Below the pieces are notes generated by a model, which was given only the letters and a program-made list of their open reading frames with translations, did not search any database and had not been told where the DNA came from. The translations under genes and the position numbers were made by a program. This document shows positions 25,641-35,438 of a DNA stretch of 64,000 nt, piece by piece (position 1 is the first letter of the stretch; the number at the start of each line of letters is the position of its first letter). The stretch comes from Teredinibacter turnerae (GTDB lineage Bacteria; Pseudomonadota; Gammaproteobacteria; Pseudomonadales; Cellvibrionaceae), in assembly GCF_037935975.1 (NCBI RefSeq), contig NZ_CP149817.1, forward strand, positions 868,001 to 932,000, read 5' to 3'.

Positions 25641-25978
25641 GTTACACCTGAACCAGAGAACTGGTTGCAGGGGGGAGGCAATGATGCAGTAACGTTAATT
25701 TTGCCGTGGCCCCAAAGCCTTACAAATGCTTTGGTCTCCTGGCAAAAAACTTTGCGCTGCCGAGAAAAAAGACTAGCATGCTTTTTTCGTTTTATCAGCT
25801 GCGCCAGGCCGTACTGATCAGCCAATCAACCGCATCTCTTACCAGCAGAAAAACCGGTTTTGAAGTGTTTCAAAGGTGGTTTTATCTGCCCTTCCCGAGG
25901 AAGGCGGCTACTGTAATGGCGAGCGTTTGAGTTGTCAAACTTTTCTGGCAAAAAAATGCTTCTCGCTGAAAGTTTGAC
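25641..25978. other. Intergenic region where ispE is usually found
   Basis: 338 bp between lolB and tRNA-Gln. No reading frame resembles IspE in either direction and the space is too short for it. It contains a 10-bp inverted repeat (GTCAAACTTT / AAAGTTTGAC) at 25935-25978 enclosing a T-run, immediately after the lolB stop, which may end the lolB message. Confidence 0.6.
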
Positions 25979-26554
25979 TTATTGGCTCTGCAGCTCCCAC
26001 TTTTTTAGCAACAGCGTGAGTTGCAGATCGTCACGCGTGGCGGCGATTTTATAGGGCAGGCTCAGCCCATTAACGGTGTGATAGCGCAGATACCGGATTT
26101 CCCAGCCTGCTTGCGATAACGACAGCAGTTGCCCTGTGGGGCCGTGCTGGCTGCTGTCGATAGGGGAGTCGGGTGCGGGCAGACCGCGCGCCCACCAGCG
26201 CATATTGTCGATAGGAAACGACCAACCCAAATGCCGCTGCATCAGCTTTTCCGGTGTTGCTGCGATATGAGTATTGCCGTCGTAGCGCAATTCGACGCCA
26301 CCGTCGACGTGTTCTTCAAGGGTGGCGCGGCCCTGGCCAAGCGGCCCGTGTACCGAGATGGCGAAATGATCCGGGTGATTTTGCCAGTTAAAAAAGGCGC
26401 TTTGCGCTTTACCCTGTGCGCGAATCCCCAGTTTGCCATCCAGTTCCCAGTGCGTGATTTCGATGGGCGATGAAAATTGCGGGGGTGGCACGCTGGCACA
26501 GCCAAATAGCAACAGCGCCGCGCTGAGGGCGGTCACTCGCATAAAAAAGCGCAT
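25979..26554 (-). CDS. lolB: Outer-membrane lipoprotein LolB
   Basis: Receives lipoproteins from LolA and inserts them in the outer membrane. The 191-aa protein has a type II signal peptide with lipobox LFGC (Cys19) and mature start ASVPP, then WELDGKLGIRAQGKAQSAFF, the first strands of the LolB half-barrel, and the FSWPIDNMRWWARGLP-like segment (FPIDNMRWWARGLPAPD) that is family-diagnostic. It is one base from the upstream TPR gene stop, so the two are co-transcribed. Confidence 0.93.
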   Translation of the reverse strand: MRFFMRVTALSAALLLFGCASVPPPQFSSPIEITHWELDGKLGIRAQGKAQSAFFNWQNHPDHFAISVHGPLGQGRATLEEHVDGGVELRYDGNTHIAATPEKLMQRHLGWSFPIDNMRWWARGLPAPDSPIDSSQHGPTGQLLSLSQAGWEIRYLRYHTVNGLSLPYKIAATRDDLQLTLLLKKWELQSQ

Positions 26555-28291
26555 TTACATTTCGGCCTTCAATCGCTGCATGGTTTCGCGAATGATCGCA
26601 CTGCGCGGGTTGAGTTCGAGCCCGCTGCGCCAGATCTCGCGGGCTTCGTCGCGGCCGCCACTCACCCACAGCACTTCACCAAGGTGGGCCGCAATTTCGT
26701 GGTCGGGCATCGCTTTCAGTGCGGCGCGAAGCTGCTCAATGGCCTCTTTTAAATTACCCAGGCGGTATTGCACCCAGCCCATGCTATCCATCACCGCGGC
26801 GTCATCGGGGGTCAGCTCGTAGGCGCGCTTGATATAGAGGTAGGCTTCTTCCAGGCGGTCGGTTTTATCGGCGAGGGTGTAGCCCAGTGCGTTGAGTGCG
26901 GCGGCGTTGTTCGGGGTGAGCGCGAGAATCTGCTTCAGGTCCTGCTCCGCAGCACTCATGTTGTCGATGCGTGAGTACAGCATTGCGCGCGCGTACAGCA
27001 GGCGGGTACTGTCCGGGAATTCGCTGAGCCCAGCGGTGAGTACGGTTTCGGCATCCATCATTTGCCCGGTGCCACTGAGCACGTCGGACTCAATCATGTA
27101 CAAACCTTCCCGATACGCCGGGTCCACCTGAGGCCGCTGGGTTTGAAGCACGGCAATGGCATCCTGAGCGCGGTTCAGGCGGGCGAGTATTTCTGTGGCC
27201 TTGGCCATCGCGGCGAGGTAGTTGGGGCCTTGCTCCACTTGCAGCAGGTGCTCCAATGCGGGCGCCATATCCTGCCGCTTATCGTAAATCATGCCGAGAT
27301 GGTAGTGCGCCGCGGACTGGTAGTAGCCCCGTTGCAGCAGTTGCAGGAAGTGTTCTTCGGCTTCCGCCAAATGGCCGCTTTCCATCTCCACCAGCGCCAA
27401 GGAGAACAGGATGTCGCGGTCGCCAGGTGACTGCCGGTTGAGAATGGTGAATTGCTCGCGGCTGGCCTGAATATCGGTGCCCGCAAGAATCCGCGCATAG
27501 CGGGCGCGCAAACCGATGTTTTCCGGGTTTTGTTCAACGAGGACCGCGAGTTTATCCAGTGCCAGGTCCTGCTGCCCCATTTGTTGCAGGATGCGCGACT
27601 CCTGAAAACCCGCGCGCACGTTGTCGGGCTCCAGTTTCTGTGCCCTTTTGATCGCAGCCAGCGCGTCGTCGTTGCGTTCAGCGCGCTGTAAGAGCACGCT
27701 CAGGCCCAATTGCAGTTGATAATTTTGTGGGTAGCGCGCGGCGAGACTTTCGTAGCGCGCCAGCAATTGCGTAACGCTGGCAAGATCGTTGTCTGCTGCT
27801 TTTACTGCGATCGCGTCGAATGCGGTGGCCTCATCCTGCGCAAGTAGTTGCTCCGATATGGCCAGTGCGTCATCGAGCCGGTTGGCCTCTATGAGCTCGG
27901 CGCTGGCGATTAGTTGTGCGTCACTGTTATTGGGTTCCAGCTCCATCCACAGCTGCGCCATTTCCAGCGCTGGCTGGTGCGCCTTTAATATGCGCGCGAT
28001 ACGGGTAGCTTGAGCGGTGACATTGGGGTCGCGGGTGGCCGCGGCCTGTTGCACATAATTATTGAGCGCGATGTCGTAGCGTTTGCGGTCGATGGCCATT
28101 TCCGCCACTAACAGGGCATAGAGCGATTCTGTGGTGAAACTGCGGTCGGCAACCTGCTGCGGTTCCGGTTGTGGTCTCGGCTCGCTGGCGCCTTCTTGCT
28201 GGGGGGCGCTGGCACAACCATAGAGAAACGTGCATGCGCTGGCGCTGATTACAAAGGTGCGAATTGGGTGTGGAACAAAAAGTCGAGTCAT
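26555..28291 (-). CDS. TPR-repeat lipoprotein upstream of lolB
   Basis: A 578-aa lipoprotein (lipobox YGC, Cys26) made almost wholly of tetratricopeptide repeats from about residue 55 to 560, including the clear units NNAAALNALGYTLADKTDRL and DAAVMDSMGWVQYRLGNLKE. Such TPR lipoproteins sit between hemA and lolB in pseudomonads and relatives; their exact role in envelope assembly is unknown. It is divergent from hemA and abuts lolB (adjacent stop and start), so both belong to one operon. Confidence 0.88.
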   Translation of the reverse strand: MTRLFVPHPIRTFVISASACTFLYGCASAPQQEGASEPRPQPEPQQVADRSFTTESLYALLVAEMAIDRKRYDIALNNYVQQAAATRDPNVTAQATRIARILKAHQPALEMAQLWMELEPNNSDAQLIASAELIEANRLDDALAISEQLLAQDEATAFDAIAVKAADNDLASVTQLLARYESLAARYPQNYQLQLGLSVLLQRAERNDDALAAIKRAQKLEPDNVRAGFQESRILQQMGQQDLALDKLAVLVEQNPENIGLRARYARILAGTDIQASREQFTILNRQSPGDRDILFSLALVEMESGHLAEAEEHFLQLLQRGYYQSAAHYHLGMIYDKRQDMAPALEHLLQVEQGPNYLAAMAKATEILARLNRAQDAIAVLQTQRPQVDPAYREGLYMIESDVLSGTGQMMDAETVLTAGLSEFPDSTRLLYARAMLYSRIDNMSAAEQDLKQILALTPNNAAALNALGYTLADKTDRLEEAYLYIKRAYELTPDDAAVMDSMGWVQYRLGNLKEAIEQLRAALKAMPDHEIAAHLGEVLWVSGGRDEAREIWRSGLELNPRSAIIRETMQRLKAEM

Positions 28292-28583
28292 CGAGCTGTC
28301 TTATCGGGTTGGTCACTGTATAGGCTTGGAGTTTTTATCTCGGCGCGGGTTCCAGTGTAGCCTTTGTGGGTTGTGCAGGTAAGCAAGAGTATAACAACTC
28401 GCCGAGCCTTGCTAAGGCGAGATTGTTGTTGGCGCCGCGCTTCTCACTGCGAACGACATATAATAATTACATCAAACACTTAGTCGCAGAGGGCAATCAG
28501 CTTGCCTTAGTGGCTCGCAACAAAGAAAATGGGCGCCTTTTATTTGCTCATGCTCAATCAGACCGGGTTTAAACCTGCTAGCT
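28292..28583. other. Divergent promoter region between TPR gene and hemA
   Basis: About 290 bp with no gene. A TATAAT hexamer at 28459-28464 is a candidate -10 element for hemA, but no good -35 stands at the right distance. Nothing else recognisable. Confidence 0.45.
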
Positions 28584-29831
28584 ATGACGTTACTTGCCCT
28601 CGGCATTAATCACAATACCGCAACGCTCGATGTTCGCGAAAAGGTGGCTTTTTCACCTGCCGAGCTGGAAATGGCGTTGTGCGCGCTGCGGGAGTCGGGT
28701 CTGGCAGAGGAGGTCGCCATACTGTCCACCTGCAATCGCACCGAAATCTACTGCGAAACCGGGGCGGAGGCGCAGCATTTGCTGGTGTGGCTGGCAGAGC
28801 ACAAGGCTGCTAGCTCGCAAGAGTTGCAGCAGGCACACTACGCCCGTTGGGGCGACGACGCAGCGCGCCATATGATGGCGGTGGCCAGTGGACTGGATTC
28901 GCTGGTGCTGGGAGAGCCGCAGATTCTCGGGCAAATGAAATCCTGCTATGCGGTAGCCCGCGAAGCCGGGGTGCTGGGGCGCGGCCTGCACGATGCCTTT
29001 CAGCGGGTATTTGCGGTGGCCAAGCGGGTTCGCTCTGAAACCGCCATTGGCGAAAACCCGGTGTCCGTCGCCTATGCCGCCGTGTCACTTGCTCAGCAAA
29101 TCTTCTCTGACTTAAAACAGGACACCGCACTGTTGATTGGCGCGGGTGAAACCATTGAACTGGTCGCCCGACACTTGAAGAATCAAGGCATAAAAAAGCT
29201 GATTGTCGCCAACCGAACCCTGGAGAATGCGCACGCGCTGGCAAAAGAGTTTGCCGCAGAGGCGATTTTGTTGGCGGACATTCCCGAATATCTGCCAACC
29301 GCTGACATCGTGATATCATCCACCGCCAGTCAACTCCCGCTACTCGGTAAAGGTGCAGTGGAAGTTGCTTTAAAAAAACGTAAGCACAAGCCAATGTTTA
29401 TGGTGGATATAGCCGTGCCGAGGGATATTGAACCTCAGGTAGGCGATTTGGCTGACGTGTATCTGTTTACCGTCGACGACTTGAAAGAGGTGATCGACGA
29501 AAACAAAAAATCCCGTGAAGAAGCCGCAAAAACTGCGCGCACCATTATTGATGAGGGCGTAGAGCGTTACCAATTGGACCAGCGCGCATTGTCGGCGGTC
29601 GAGTTGGTAAAGGATTTTCGCCAGCAGACGGAAGCGGTGCGGGATCAGGAAGTACAAAAAGCACTGAATGCGTTGCGCAGCGGGGCGGACCCGGAGGAAT
29701 TGCTCCTATCCCTGAGTCGCAATCTCACCAATAAGTTTATGCATCAGCCCACCACCGCGCTTAAACGCGCCAGCTCAGAGGGGCGGGAACAACTGCTGCA
29801 AGATTTTAAATCGTTGTTCGGGCTCGATTAA
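28584..29831 (+). CDS. hemA: Glutamyl-tRNA reductase
   Basis: First committed enzyme of the C5 haem pathway; reduces glutamyl-tRNA to glutamate-1-semialdehyde. The 415-aa protein has the catalytic Cys50 in [11 protein letters not shown], the conserved [10 protein letters not shown] segment (about 111-120), the NADPH-binding domain with [13 protein letters not shown], and the C-terminal dimerisation helix. It heads the conserved hemA-prfA-prmC operon, with prfA 38 bp downstream. Confidence 0.97.
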   Translation: MTLLALGINHNTATLDVREKVAFSPAELEMALCALRESGLAEEVAILSTCNRTEIYCETGAEAQHLLVWLAEHKAASSQELQQAHYARWGDDAARHMMAVASGLDSLVLGEPQILGQMKSCYAVAREAGVLGRGLHDAFQRVFAVAKRVRSETAIGENPVSVAYAAVSLAQQIFSDLKQDTALLIGAGETIELVARHLKNQGIKKLIVANRTLENAHALAKEFAAEAILLADIPEYLPTADIVISSTASQLPLLGKGAVEVALKKRKHKPMFMVDIAVPRDIEPQVGDLADVYLFTVDDLKEVIDENKKSREEAAKTARTIIDEGVERYQLDQRALSAVELVKDFRQQTEAVRDQEVQKALNALRSGADPEELLLSLSRNLTNKFMHQPTTALKRASSEGREQLLQDFKSLFGLD

Positions 29832-29869
29832 AGCTAGGTCGAACTCGCGCTGCAGGTAAAAACACATTA

Positions 29870-30952
29870 ATGAAAGATTCTATAAAACAAAAACTTGAGA
29901 ACCTGGTTGAGCGCTACGACGAAGTCGGCGCGCTGCTCGGCGACCCGGATATTATTGCCGACCAGAAAAAATTCCGCGATCTTGGCAAAGAATACTCCGA
30001 GCTGGAGCCCGTAGTCATTTGCTACCAGGAATATCGAACGGTTATCGAAAACATCGCCGAAGCGAAAATGTTGATGAACGATGGCGATGCCGATATGCGC
30101 GAGATGGCGCAGGAAGAATTGAAAACGGCAGAGGCCCAGTTGGAGCCTCTGGAGACCCAACTGCAAAAGCTGTTGCTGCCGAAAGATCCCAATGACGAAA
30201 AAAATGTGTTCCTCGAAATTCGCGCGGGAACCGGTGGTGATGAGGCGGCGATTTTCTCCGGTGATTTGTTCCGCATGTATTCGCGCTATGCGGAGCGTGC
30301 TGGCTGGCGCATCGAAATTATCAGTGAGAACGCCGGCGAGCACGGTGGGTATAAAGAGCTAATCACACGGGTGGTTGGTCAGGGCGTTTATTCACAGTTA
30401 AAGTTTGAGTCGGGCGCACACCGGGTGCAACGCGTACCGGAGACCGAATCTCAGGGCCGCATTCACACATCGGCCTGTACCGTGGCAATCATGCCGGAAG
30501 CGGATGAGTCGGAAGAGGTCGAACTGAACAAGGGTGACTTGCGGATCGATACGTTTCGCGCGTCTGGTGCCGGTGGTCAGCACGTTAACAAAACCGATTC
30601 TGCGATTCGTATAACCCATATTCCAACCGGCATTGTGGTTGAATGTCAGGATGAGCGTTCGCAACATAAAAACCGCGCGAAAGCCATGTCGCTGTTGGCG
30701 GCACGCATCAACAGCGCGCAGGCCGAGCAATTTGCAGCCGATCAGGCCAGCGAGCGCAAGAGCCTGGTGGGCAGTGGCGATCGCTCCGAGCGAATTCGCA
30801 CCTACAATTATCCACAGGGGCGGGTGACCGATCACCGTATCAACCTTACGCTGTACAAACTGGATGAAATTATGGAGGGCAGTCTCGATGAAGTCATTCA
30901 ACCTTTGGTTAACGAGCATCAAGCCGATCAGCTGGCTGCGCTCGCCAATTAA
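29870..30952 (+). CDS. prfA: Peptide chain release factor 1
   Basis: Recognises UAA and UAG and triggers peptide release. The 360-aa protein has the codon-recognition PxT-type region, the acidic [14 protein letters not shown] segment and the universal GGQ tripeptide at 235-237 in [14 protein letters not shown], whose Gln is the target of PrmC methylation. The prmC gene starts 6 bp after its stop, pairing the substrate with its modifying enzyme. Confidence 0.97.
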   Translation: MKDSIKQKLENLVERYDEVGALLGDPDIIADQKKFRDLGKEYSELEPVVICYQEYRTVIENIAEAKMLMNDGDADMREMAQEELKTAEAQLEPLETQLQKLLLPKDPNDEKNVFLEIRAGTGGDEAAIFSGDLFRMYSRYAERAGWRIEIISENAGEHGGYKELITRVVGQGVYSQLKFESGAHRVQRVPETESQGRIHTSACTVAIMPEADESEEVELNKGDLRIDTFRASGAGGQHVNKTDSAIRITHIPTGIVVECQDERSQHKNRAKAMSLLAARINSAQAEQFAADQASERKSLVGSGDRSERIRTYNYPQGRVTDHRINLTLYKLDEIMEGSLDEVIQPLVNEHQADQLAALAN

Positions 30953-30958
30953 TTAGCG

Positions 30959-31792
30959 ATGGCCAGCGTTGCAGACTGCCTGACCGTATCCGCTGAATTA
31001 TCGGATGTCAGCGATACCGCGCGGTTAGACACAGAACTGTTGCTAGCCGCGGTACTGGGGAAAAGTCGTACCTGGCTGTTCACCTGGCCTGAATACAATC
31101 TCAGCGAGGAAGAGCAGGCGCGGTTCGCGGAGTTTTTCGCGCGGCGCCGGGGGGGAGAACCCGTAGCCTATATTCTTGGCGAGCGGGAATTCTGGTCGCT
31201 GCCTTTCTTTGTTGATGCTTCTACCTTGATTCCCCGACCGGACACCGAGTTACTGGTGTCCTGCATTGTTGATTTACCTATTCCCAAACAGCGTCTGTTG
31301 GACCTGGGCACCGGCACCGGTGCAATTGCGCTGGCGCTCGCCAGCGAGCTGTCAGATGCGCAGATTGTTGCGGTGGATAAATCGCCCGAGGCGGTGCATT
31401 TGGCACAGCGCAATCAGGCTCGCCTGGGGTTTTCCAATGTCGAAATTCTGCAAAGTGACTGGTACAGCGCTCTGGGCGATCAACACTTCGATGTGATTGT
31501 CGCCAACCCGCCGTACATTGATGAAAAAGACGCACACTTGGGCCGCGGGGACGTGCGTTTTGAGCCCCGCAGCGCACTGGTTGCCGCCGATAAGGGGCTT
31601 GCTGATATTCGCCACATTATCGTTCATGCGGTGGAACACCTTAGCGATGGCGGCACCTTGCTGATTGAGCACGGCTGGCAGCAGGATGAGCGCGTGGCGG
31701 AAATACTGGCGGGCAAAGGCTTTCTGGAAATTCGTACATTTCAGGATTTGGGTGGTAATAACCGGGCGACTCTGGGCCGCTGGTATGAATGA
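30959..31792 (+). CDS. prmC: Release factor glutamine methyltransferase PrmC
   Basis: N5-methylates the GGQ glutamine of RF1 and RF2 using SAM. The 277-aa protein has the helical N-terminal domain, SAM motif LLDLGTGTGAIALALASE (about 112-129) and the catalytic NPPY at 183-186. It immediately follows prfA. Its last codons overlap the ATG of the moeB-like gene (ATGAATGA region), implying translational coupling. Confidence 0.96.
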   Translation: MASVADCLTVSAELSDVSDTARLDTELLLAAVLGKSRTWLFTWPEYNLSEEEQARFAEFFARRRGGEPVAYILGEREFWSLPFFVDASTLIPRPDTELLVSCIVDLPIPKQRLLDLGTGTGAIALALASELSDAQIVAVDKSPEAVHLAQRNQARLGFSNVEILQSDWYSALGDQHFDVIVANPPYIDEKDAHLGRGDVRFEPRSALVAADKGLADIRHIIVHAVEHLSDGGTLLIEHGWQQDERVAEILAGKGFLEIRTFQDLGGNNRATLGRWYE

Positions 31793-32534
31793 CGACCAGC
31801 TGCTGCGCTATAGTCGCCACATATTACTGCCTCAGGTCGATGTTTCAGGCCAGGAGCGGTTTTTAGCCGCGCGCGTGTTAATAATCGGTCTCGGCGGTCT
31901 GGGTTCTCCGGTATCTTTGTACTTGTGCGCGGCCGGTATTGGCGAATTGGTGCTGGTGGACGATGACCTGGTCGATGCCAGCAACTTGCAGCGTCAGGTT
32001 GTGCACCGGGAATCGACCATCGGGCTGGCAAAGGTGGACTCAGCCGCAAGTCAGCTGCGCGATATTAATTCCGAATGCAAACTTAGTCTTATTCAACACC
32101 GTCTCGATGAAGAACAGCTGACCACAGAAGTTGCAGCAGCAGACATTGTGCTCGACTGCTGCGATAACTTCGGCACCCGTCAATTGGTTAATCGCGTGTG
32201 TCGGCGGGCGCAAACGCCACTGGTCAGCGGTGCTGCTGTACGGATGGAGGGGCAGTTGGTGGTGTTCGATTTTCGAGATCCGGCGGTGGCTTGCTACGAG
32301 TGTCTCTACCAGTTAACGGGCGACGAAGATCTCAGTTGTGCGCAAAATGGCGTTCTTTCGCCAGTGGTCGGGATTATTGGATGTCACCAGGCACTTGAAG
32401 CGCTGCGCCTGTTGGCGGGTATTGGGCCAGTCATCTCGGGTCGCCTGGGTTTGTTCGATGGCGGTCGCAACGAGTGGCGCTACCTTAACCTGCGTAAAGA
32501 CCCTGAATGTCCTTGTTGCGGTAGTCGGAAATAA
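31785..32534 (+). CDS. moeB: ThiF/MoeB-type adenylyltransferase (molybdopterin-synthase adenylyltransferase)
   Basis: Activates the C-terminus of a ubiquitin-like sulfur carrier (MoaD or ThiS) by adenylation. The start is placed at ATG 31785, giving 249 aa (MNDDQLLRYSRHILLPQVDV); the longer frame runs through prmC. It has the nucleotide loop IIGLGGLGSP, the Arg-finger style RQVVH, and two Zn-binding pairs, CYEC and CPCC, near residues 172 and 244. MoeB and ThiF cannot be separated by sequence alone; the prfA-prmC-moeB gene order favours MoeB. A strong terminator follows. Confidence 0.9.
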   Translation: MNDDQLLRYSRHILLPQVDVSGQERFLAARVLIIGLGGLGSPVSLYLCAAGIGELVLVDDDLVDASNLQRQVVHRESTIGLAKVDSAASQLRDINSECKLSLIQHRLDEEQLTTEVAAADIVLDCCDNFGTRQLVNRVCRRAQTPLVSGAAVRMEGQLVVFDFRDPAVACYECLYQLTGDEDLSCAQNGVLSPVVGIIGCHQALEALRLLAGIGPVISGRLGLFDGGRNEWRYLNLRKDPECPCCGSRK

Positions 32535-32556
32535 ATAGCAGAAAACCTGATAAAAC

Positions 32557-32583
32557 AAAACCCGGCGAATCGCCGGGTTTTTT
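32557..32583 (+). terminator. Intrinsic terminator of the hemA-prfA-prmC-moeB operon
   Basis: Near-perfect hairpin AACCCGGCG / CGCCGGGTT with the 3-nt loop AAT, followed by TTTTTT. It ends the rightward operon and faces the convergent TonB receptor gene. Confidence 0.9.
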
Positions 32584-32620
32584 GTGGGCTCCATTAGCTG
32601 TGGTTTTTCTTACCTATGGG

Positions 32621-35077
32621 CTAAAAGCGGAGCGTGGCCTCGAGCGTAATTGTGCGCGGTTTACGAATAAAACTGTAATGGGTATTGGTATTGAATTGAG
32701 AATCCGACAGAGGCGCATTGCCGCTGTAGCTGACGATATGTTCGTCCAGCAGGTTTTTGCCGAGGACTGCGAGGCCCCAGTGTTGACCTTCGATACCCAC
32801 CCGTAGCGCCAGCAGATTGTAAGCGTCGATTTCACCCGCCGGGTCCAGGTTTACGTGCACCTGGTGGCCGTCGACATACTGCCAGTCCAGCGCACTGACA
32901 AAGGTCAGCTTGTCGGTCAGCGGTCGGTAGTAATCCAGGGTAAGATTACCAGTGAACTCCGGCGTGTAGACGCCGCGTTTGCCGGTGTAATCGCAGGTTT
33001 CGTTGAGACCGTCGCCATCGGTATCTGTGTCCGGCGTTTGTCCCGCGTAGCAGTTGCCGTTTTCGAAGTCTTTGTATTCGGTGTCGAGCCAGGCAAATCC
33101 ATAGTAAGCGGTAAGGTGCTCGGCAAGCAGCCAGCGACCATCGATTTCGATACCTTGCACCAGAGTTTTCTTGGCGTTGCCTACATTGAACCCAACGCCG
33201 CCATCGAATTGGCTGATCTGTAGGTCGTCGTAATCTGTGTGATAAAGCGCAACGTTCAGTTCCGCGCGGCCGTCGCCCAGGGTATTTTTCATACCAATTT
33301 CCACCGCGGTTGCCTGCTCCTTCTCGAACTCAAAATTTTGCAGTGGATCGCCCTCGTCTTCCGGGGGGGGCGCGGCATTCGGATTGACTGCGCGGTTATC
33401 GAAACGGCCCACCCGGTTGGAGCGCGGGTCGAATCCACCGGCTTTAAAACCCGTGGTGTAGGAGCCGTAGAGCATCATGTCGTCTGACAGGTCCCACTCC
33501 AGATTCAGCAATGGCGTAAATGCGGACTCGTCTCGCTCCCCGGAGACGCTGTGCCCACTGTGACGCAATGGTTCCCATTCCGAGGGCGGCAGGTTGGGGT
33601 TTGGAATCAACGTGGCCTGCTCGTTTTCTGCGAGGAATGCTCCCATATAGGTGATACCGATAACCGGGTCATTCACAATGCTGCCATCATCGAGAGAAAC
33701 GACGTTCATGGACTTGGTCGCGTCCTTGGACTCTTCGGTATAGCGCGCGCCCAGGGTTAGGTGCAAGGCGTCGTTCAGGTTCCAGGTGACGCGGCCAAAG
33801 ATGGCCCAGGCGTCAGAAGACTGCGCAAAGTCCCGTTTCATCGCGGTGCCCTTGAGCACCGGGTAAGTAGAGGTAAGAAAATTGGTTTCCGCCAGGTCGA
33901 TGGAGTCTTCGAAGGTCTGGTCGTAATTTTGGTAGTAAGCGCCAGCTAACCATTCATAGCGCTTGCCCACTGGAGACGCGATGCGTATTTCCTGGCTGAA
34001 CTGTTCGTAATCTTCTTCCAGCCGCACTGGCACAATTTCAGCGGCGACAAAATCACAGTCGCAGAGCTCTTCGTAGTTGAAGTCGAGCCAGCCGGAAACC
34101 GCCGTGATGGTGTGCTCTGCCCAATCGTAATCCACTTTAAAGGTGAAATTATTGACCTCGTTGTCGCTATATTCCTCTTGATCTGCCTGGCGCTCGTAAT
34201 TCTGAGTGGCGTCCAATCCCGGCAGACTCAGCACATGTAGATATTCGTTGTATGTGAGCCCTCCTTCGGCGAGGGGGACGTCATAGGTAATCTCAATGGG
34301 TCTGCCGGTGGTTTCAAACGTGTGTTGCTCGGCTTTCGCATAGAGCTCGAGATTCTCGCTGGCCGTCCAGATGCCACTTAAGCGCACGCTGTTTTCTTCT
34401 TTTTCCGGTTGTTCGGTATTGAGATAGGTGTTGGTCATGTAGCCGTCTTCGGTGAGACGGCGCACCGCCAGGCGCACCGCTGCGGCTTGACCAACCGGGG
34501 TGTTGGCCATGGCATTTATCTCAGTGCCAATAAATTCAACTTCTTGGCCAATAGACAGTTTCGCTGCAAGGTCGTTTTGCGGTCTTGCGGTGGTCAGATT
34601 CAGGGCGCCAGCAATACTGTTCTTACCGAGCAGTGTACTCTGCGGGCCACGCAACAGTTCCGCGCGCTCCATATCCATCATCGGAATCCGGAACAATTGC
34701 GCCCGGCCGTAATAGATTCCGTCGATATACATACCGACAGATTGCTCCATACCCTGGCTGTTATCCGAGCCGATACCGCGCACACGCACCTGCGTACTGA
34801 GTCCGGTTTCGGTGAAATGGATGTTGGGCATGTGGGCGGTAAGGTCGCCGAGGTTTTCGACACCGGCGCTTTCCAGCTTATCGCCGCTAATAGTCGCGAC
34901 GGAGAGGGGAACTTCCTGCAGGTTCTCTACCCTTTTTTGGGCGGTTACCACAATTTCTTCCAAACCAGGGGTATCGTCGTCCTGCGCGGCTACCGGCAGT
35001 GCAAGTGCCAGGGCAATGGCCGCAGCAAGTGGGTTGAGCGCGAGTGCGCTGCGCGTGTTGGGGGTTGAGCTGCTCAT
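32621..35077 (-). CDS. TonB-dependent outer-membrane receptor
   Basis: A receptor of about 818 aa counted from ATG 35077, chosen because AGGAGGAG lies directly upstream; the frame continues 12 codons farther. A signal peptide ends near LPVAAQ, followed by the TonB box EEIVVTAQ, a plug domain with VRVRGIGSDNSQGMEQ and YIDGIYYGRAQ, and a barrel ending TITLEATLRF. This is the iron-complex type abundant in marine and plant-polymer degraders. An extracellular loop near residue 680 carries two Cys around the repeated acidic core DTDTDGDG. Ligand unknown and no transporter neighbours; it is a stand-alone gene. Confidence 0.9.
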   Translation of the reverse strand: MSSSTPNTRSALALNPLAAAIALALALPVAAQDDDTPGLEEIVVTAQKRVENLQEVPLSVATISGDKLESAGVENLGDLTAHMPNIHFTETGLSTQVRVRGIGSDNSQGMEQSVGMYIDGIYYGRAQLFRIPMMDMERAELLRGPQSTLLGKNSIAGALNLTTARPQNDLAAKLSIGQEVEFIGTEINAMANTPVGQAAAVRLAVRRLTEDGYMTNTYLNTEQPEKEENSVRLSGIWTASENLELYAKAEQHTFETTGRPIEITYDVPLAEGGLTYNEYLHVLSLPGLDATQNYERQADQEEYSDNEVNNFTFKVDYDWAEHTITAVSGWLDFNYEELCDCDFVAAEIVPVRLEEDYEQFSQEIRIASPVGKRYEWLAGAYYQNYDQTFEDSIDLAETNFLTSTYPVLKGTAMKRDFAQSSDAWAIFGRVTWNLNDALHLTLGARYTEESKDATKSMNVVSLDDGSIVNDPVIGITYMGAFLAENEQATLIPNPNLPPSEWEPLRHSGHSVSGERDESAFTPLLNLEWDLSDDMMLYGSYTTGFKAGGFDPRSNRVGRFDNRAVNPNAAPPPEDEGDPLQNFEFEKEQATAVEIGMKNTLGDGRAELNVALYHTDYDDLQISQFDGGVGFNVGNAKKTLVQGIEIDGRWLLAEHLTAYYGFAWLDTEYKDFENGNCYAGQTPDTDTDGDGLNETCDYTGKRGVYTPEFTGNLTLDYYRPLTDKLTFVSALDWQYVDGHQVHVNLDPAGEIDAYNLLALRVGIEGQHWGLAVLGKNLLDEHIVSYSGNAPLSDSQFNTNTHYSFIRKPRTITLEATLRF

Positions 35078-35438
35078 TTCTCCTCCTGAATTTATTATTC
35101 TCTGGATAGGCAATTAAGAGGGTACTCACGAAGTATAGGTGAGAAAAACCCTGGATTTTTGTGCCAATCGTTTCTGGTGGTGCCAACCTGGGTGCTCCTT
35201 GCTGATTGGGTGGCCCATCAGTGAATATGGTCGCCTGAAGGCGAAGCGCCTATTAATCCAATGGGGCAGGAGCAAGTCAACCGCTTTGTCGAACAGTGAA
35301 AAGAATTGCGCGAAAATACATAAAAAAACGCGCCATTCGACGTGAAATTCGAATGTTCGGGCAGAATACTTGTGTTTGTTGTTGCGAATGTGTACAAAGC
35401 CTCCCTTAATTCTTAATTTTTCCGGTACAACTAACGCA

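Noticed and set aside
31665-31784. Upstream extension of the moeB-like frame through the end of prmC
   Set aside because: The conserved family start MNDDQLLRYSRH begins at 31785; the extension overlaps prmC and lacks homology-like features.
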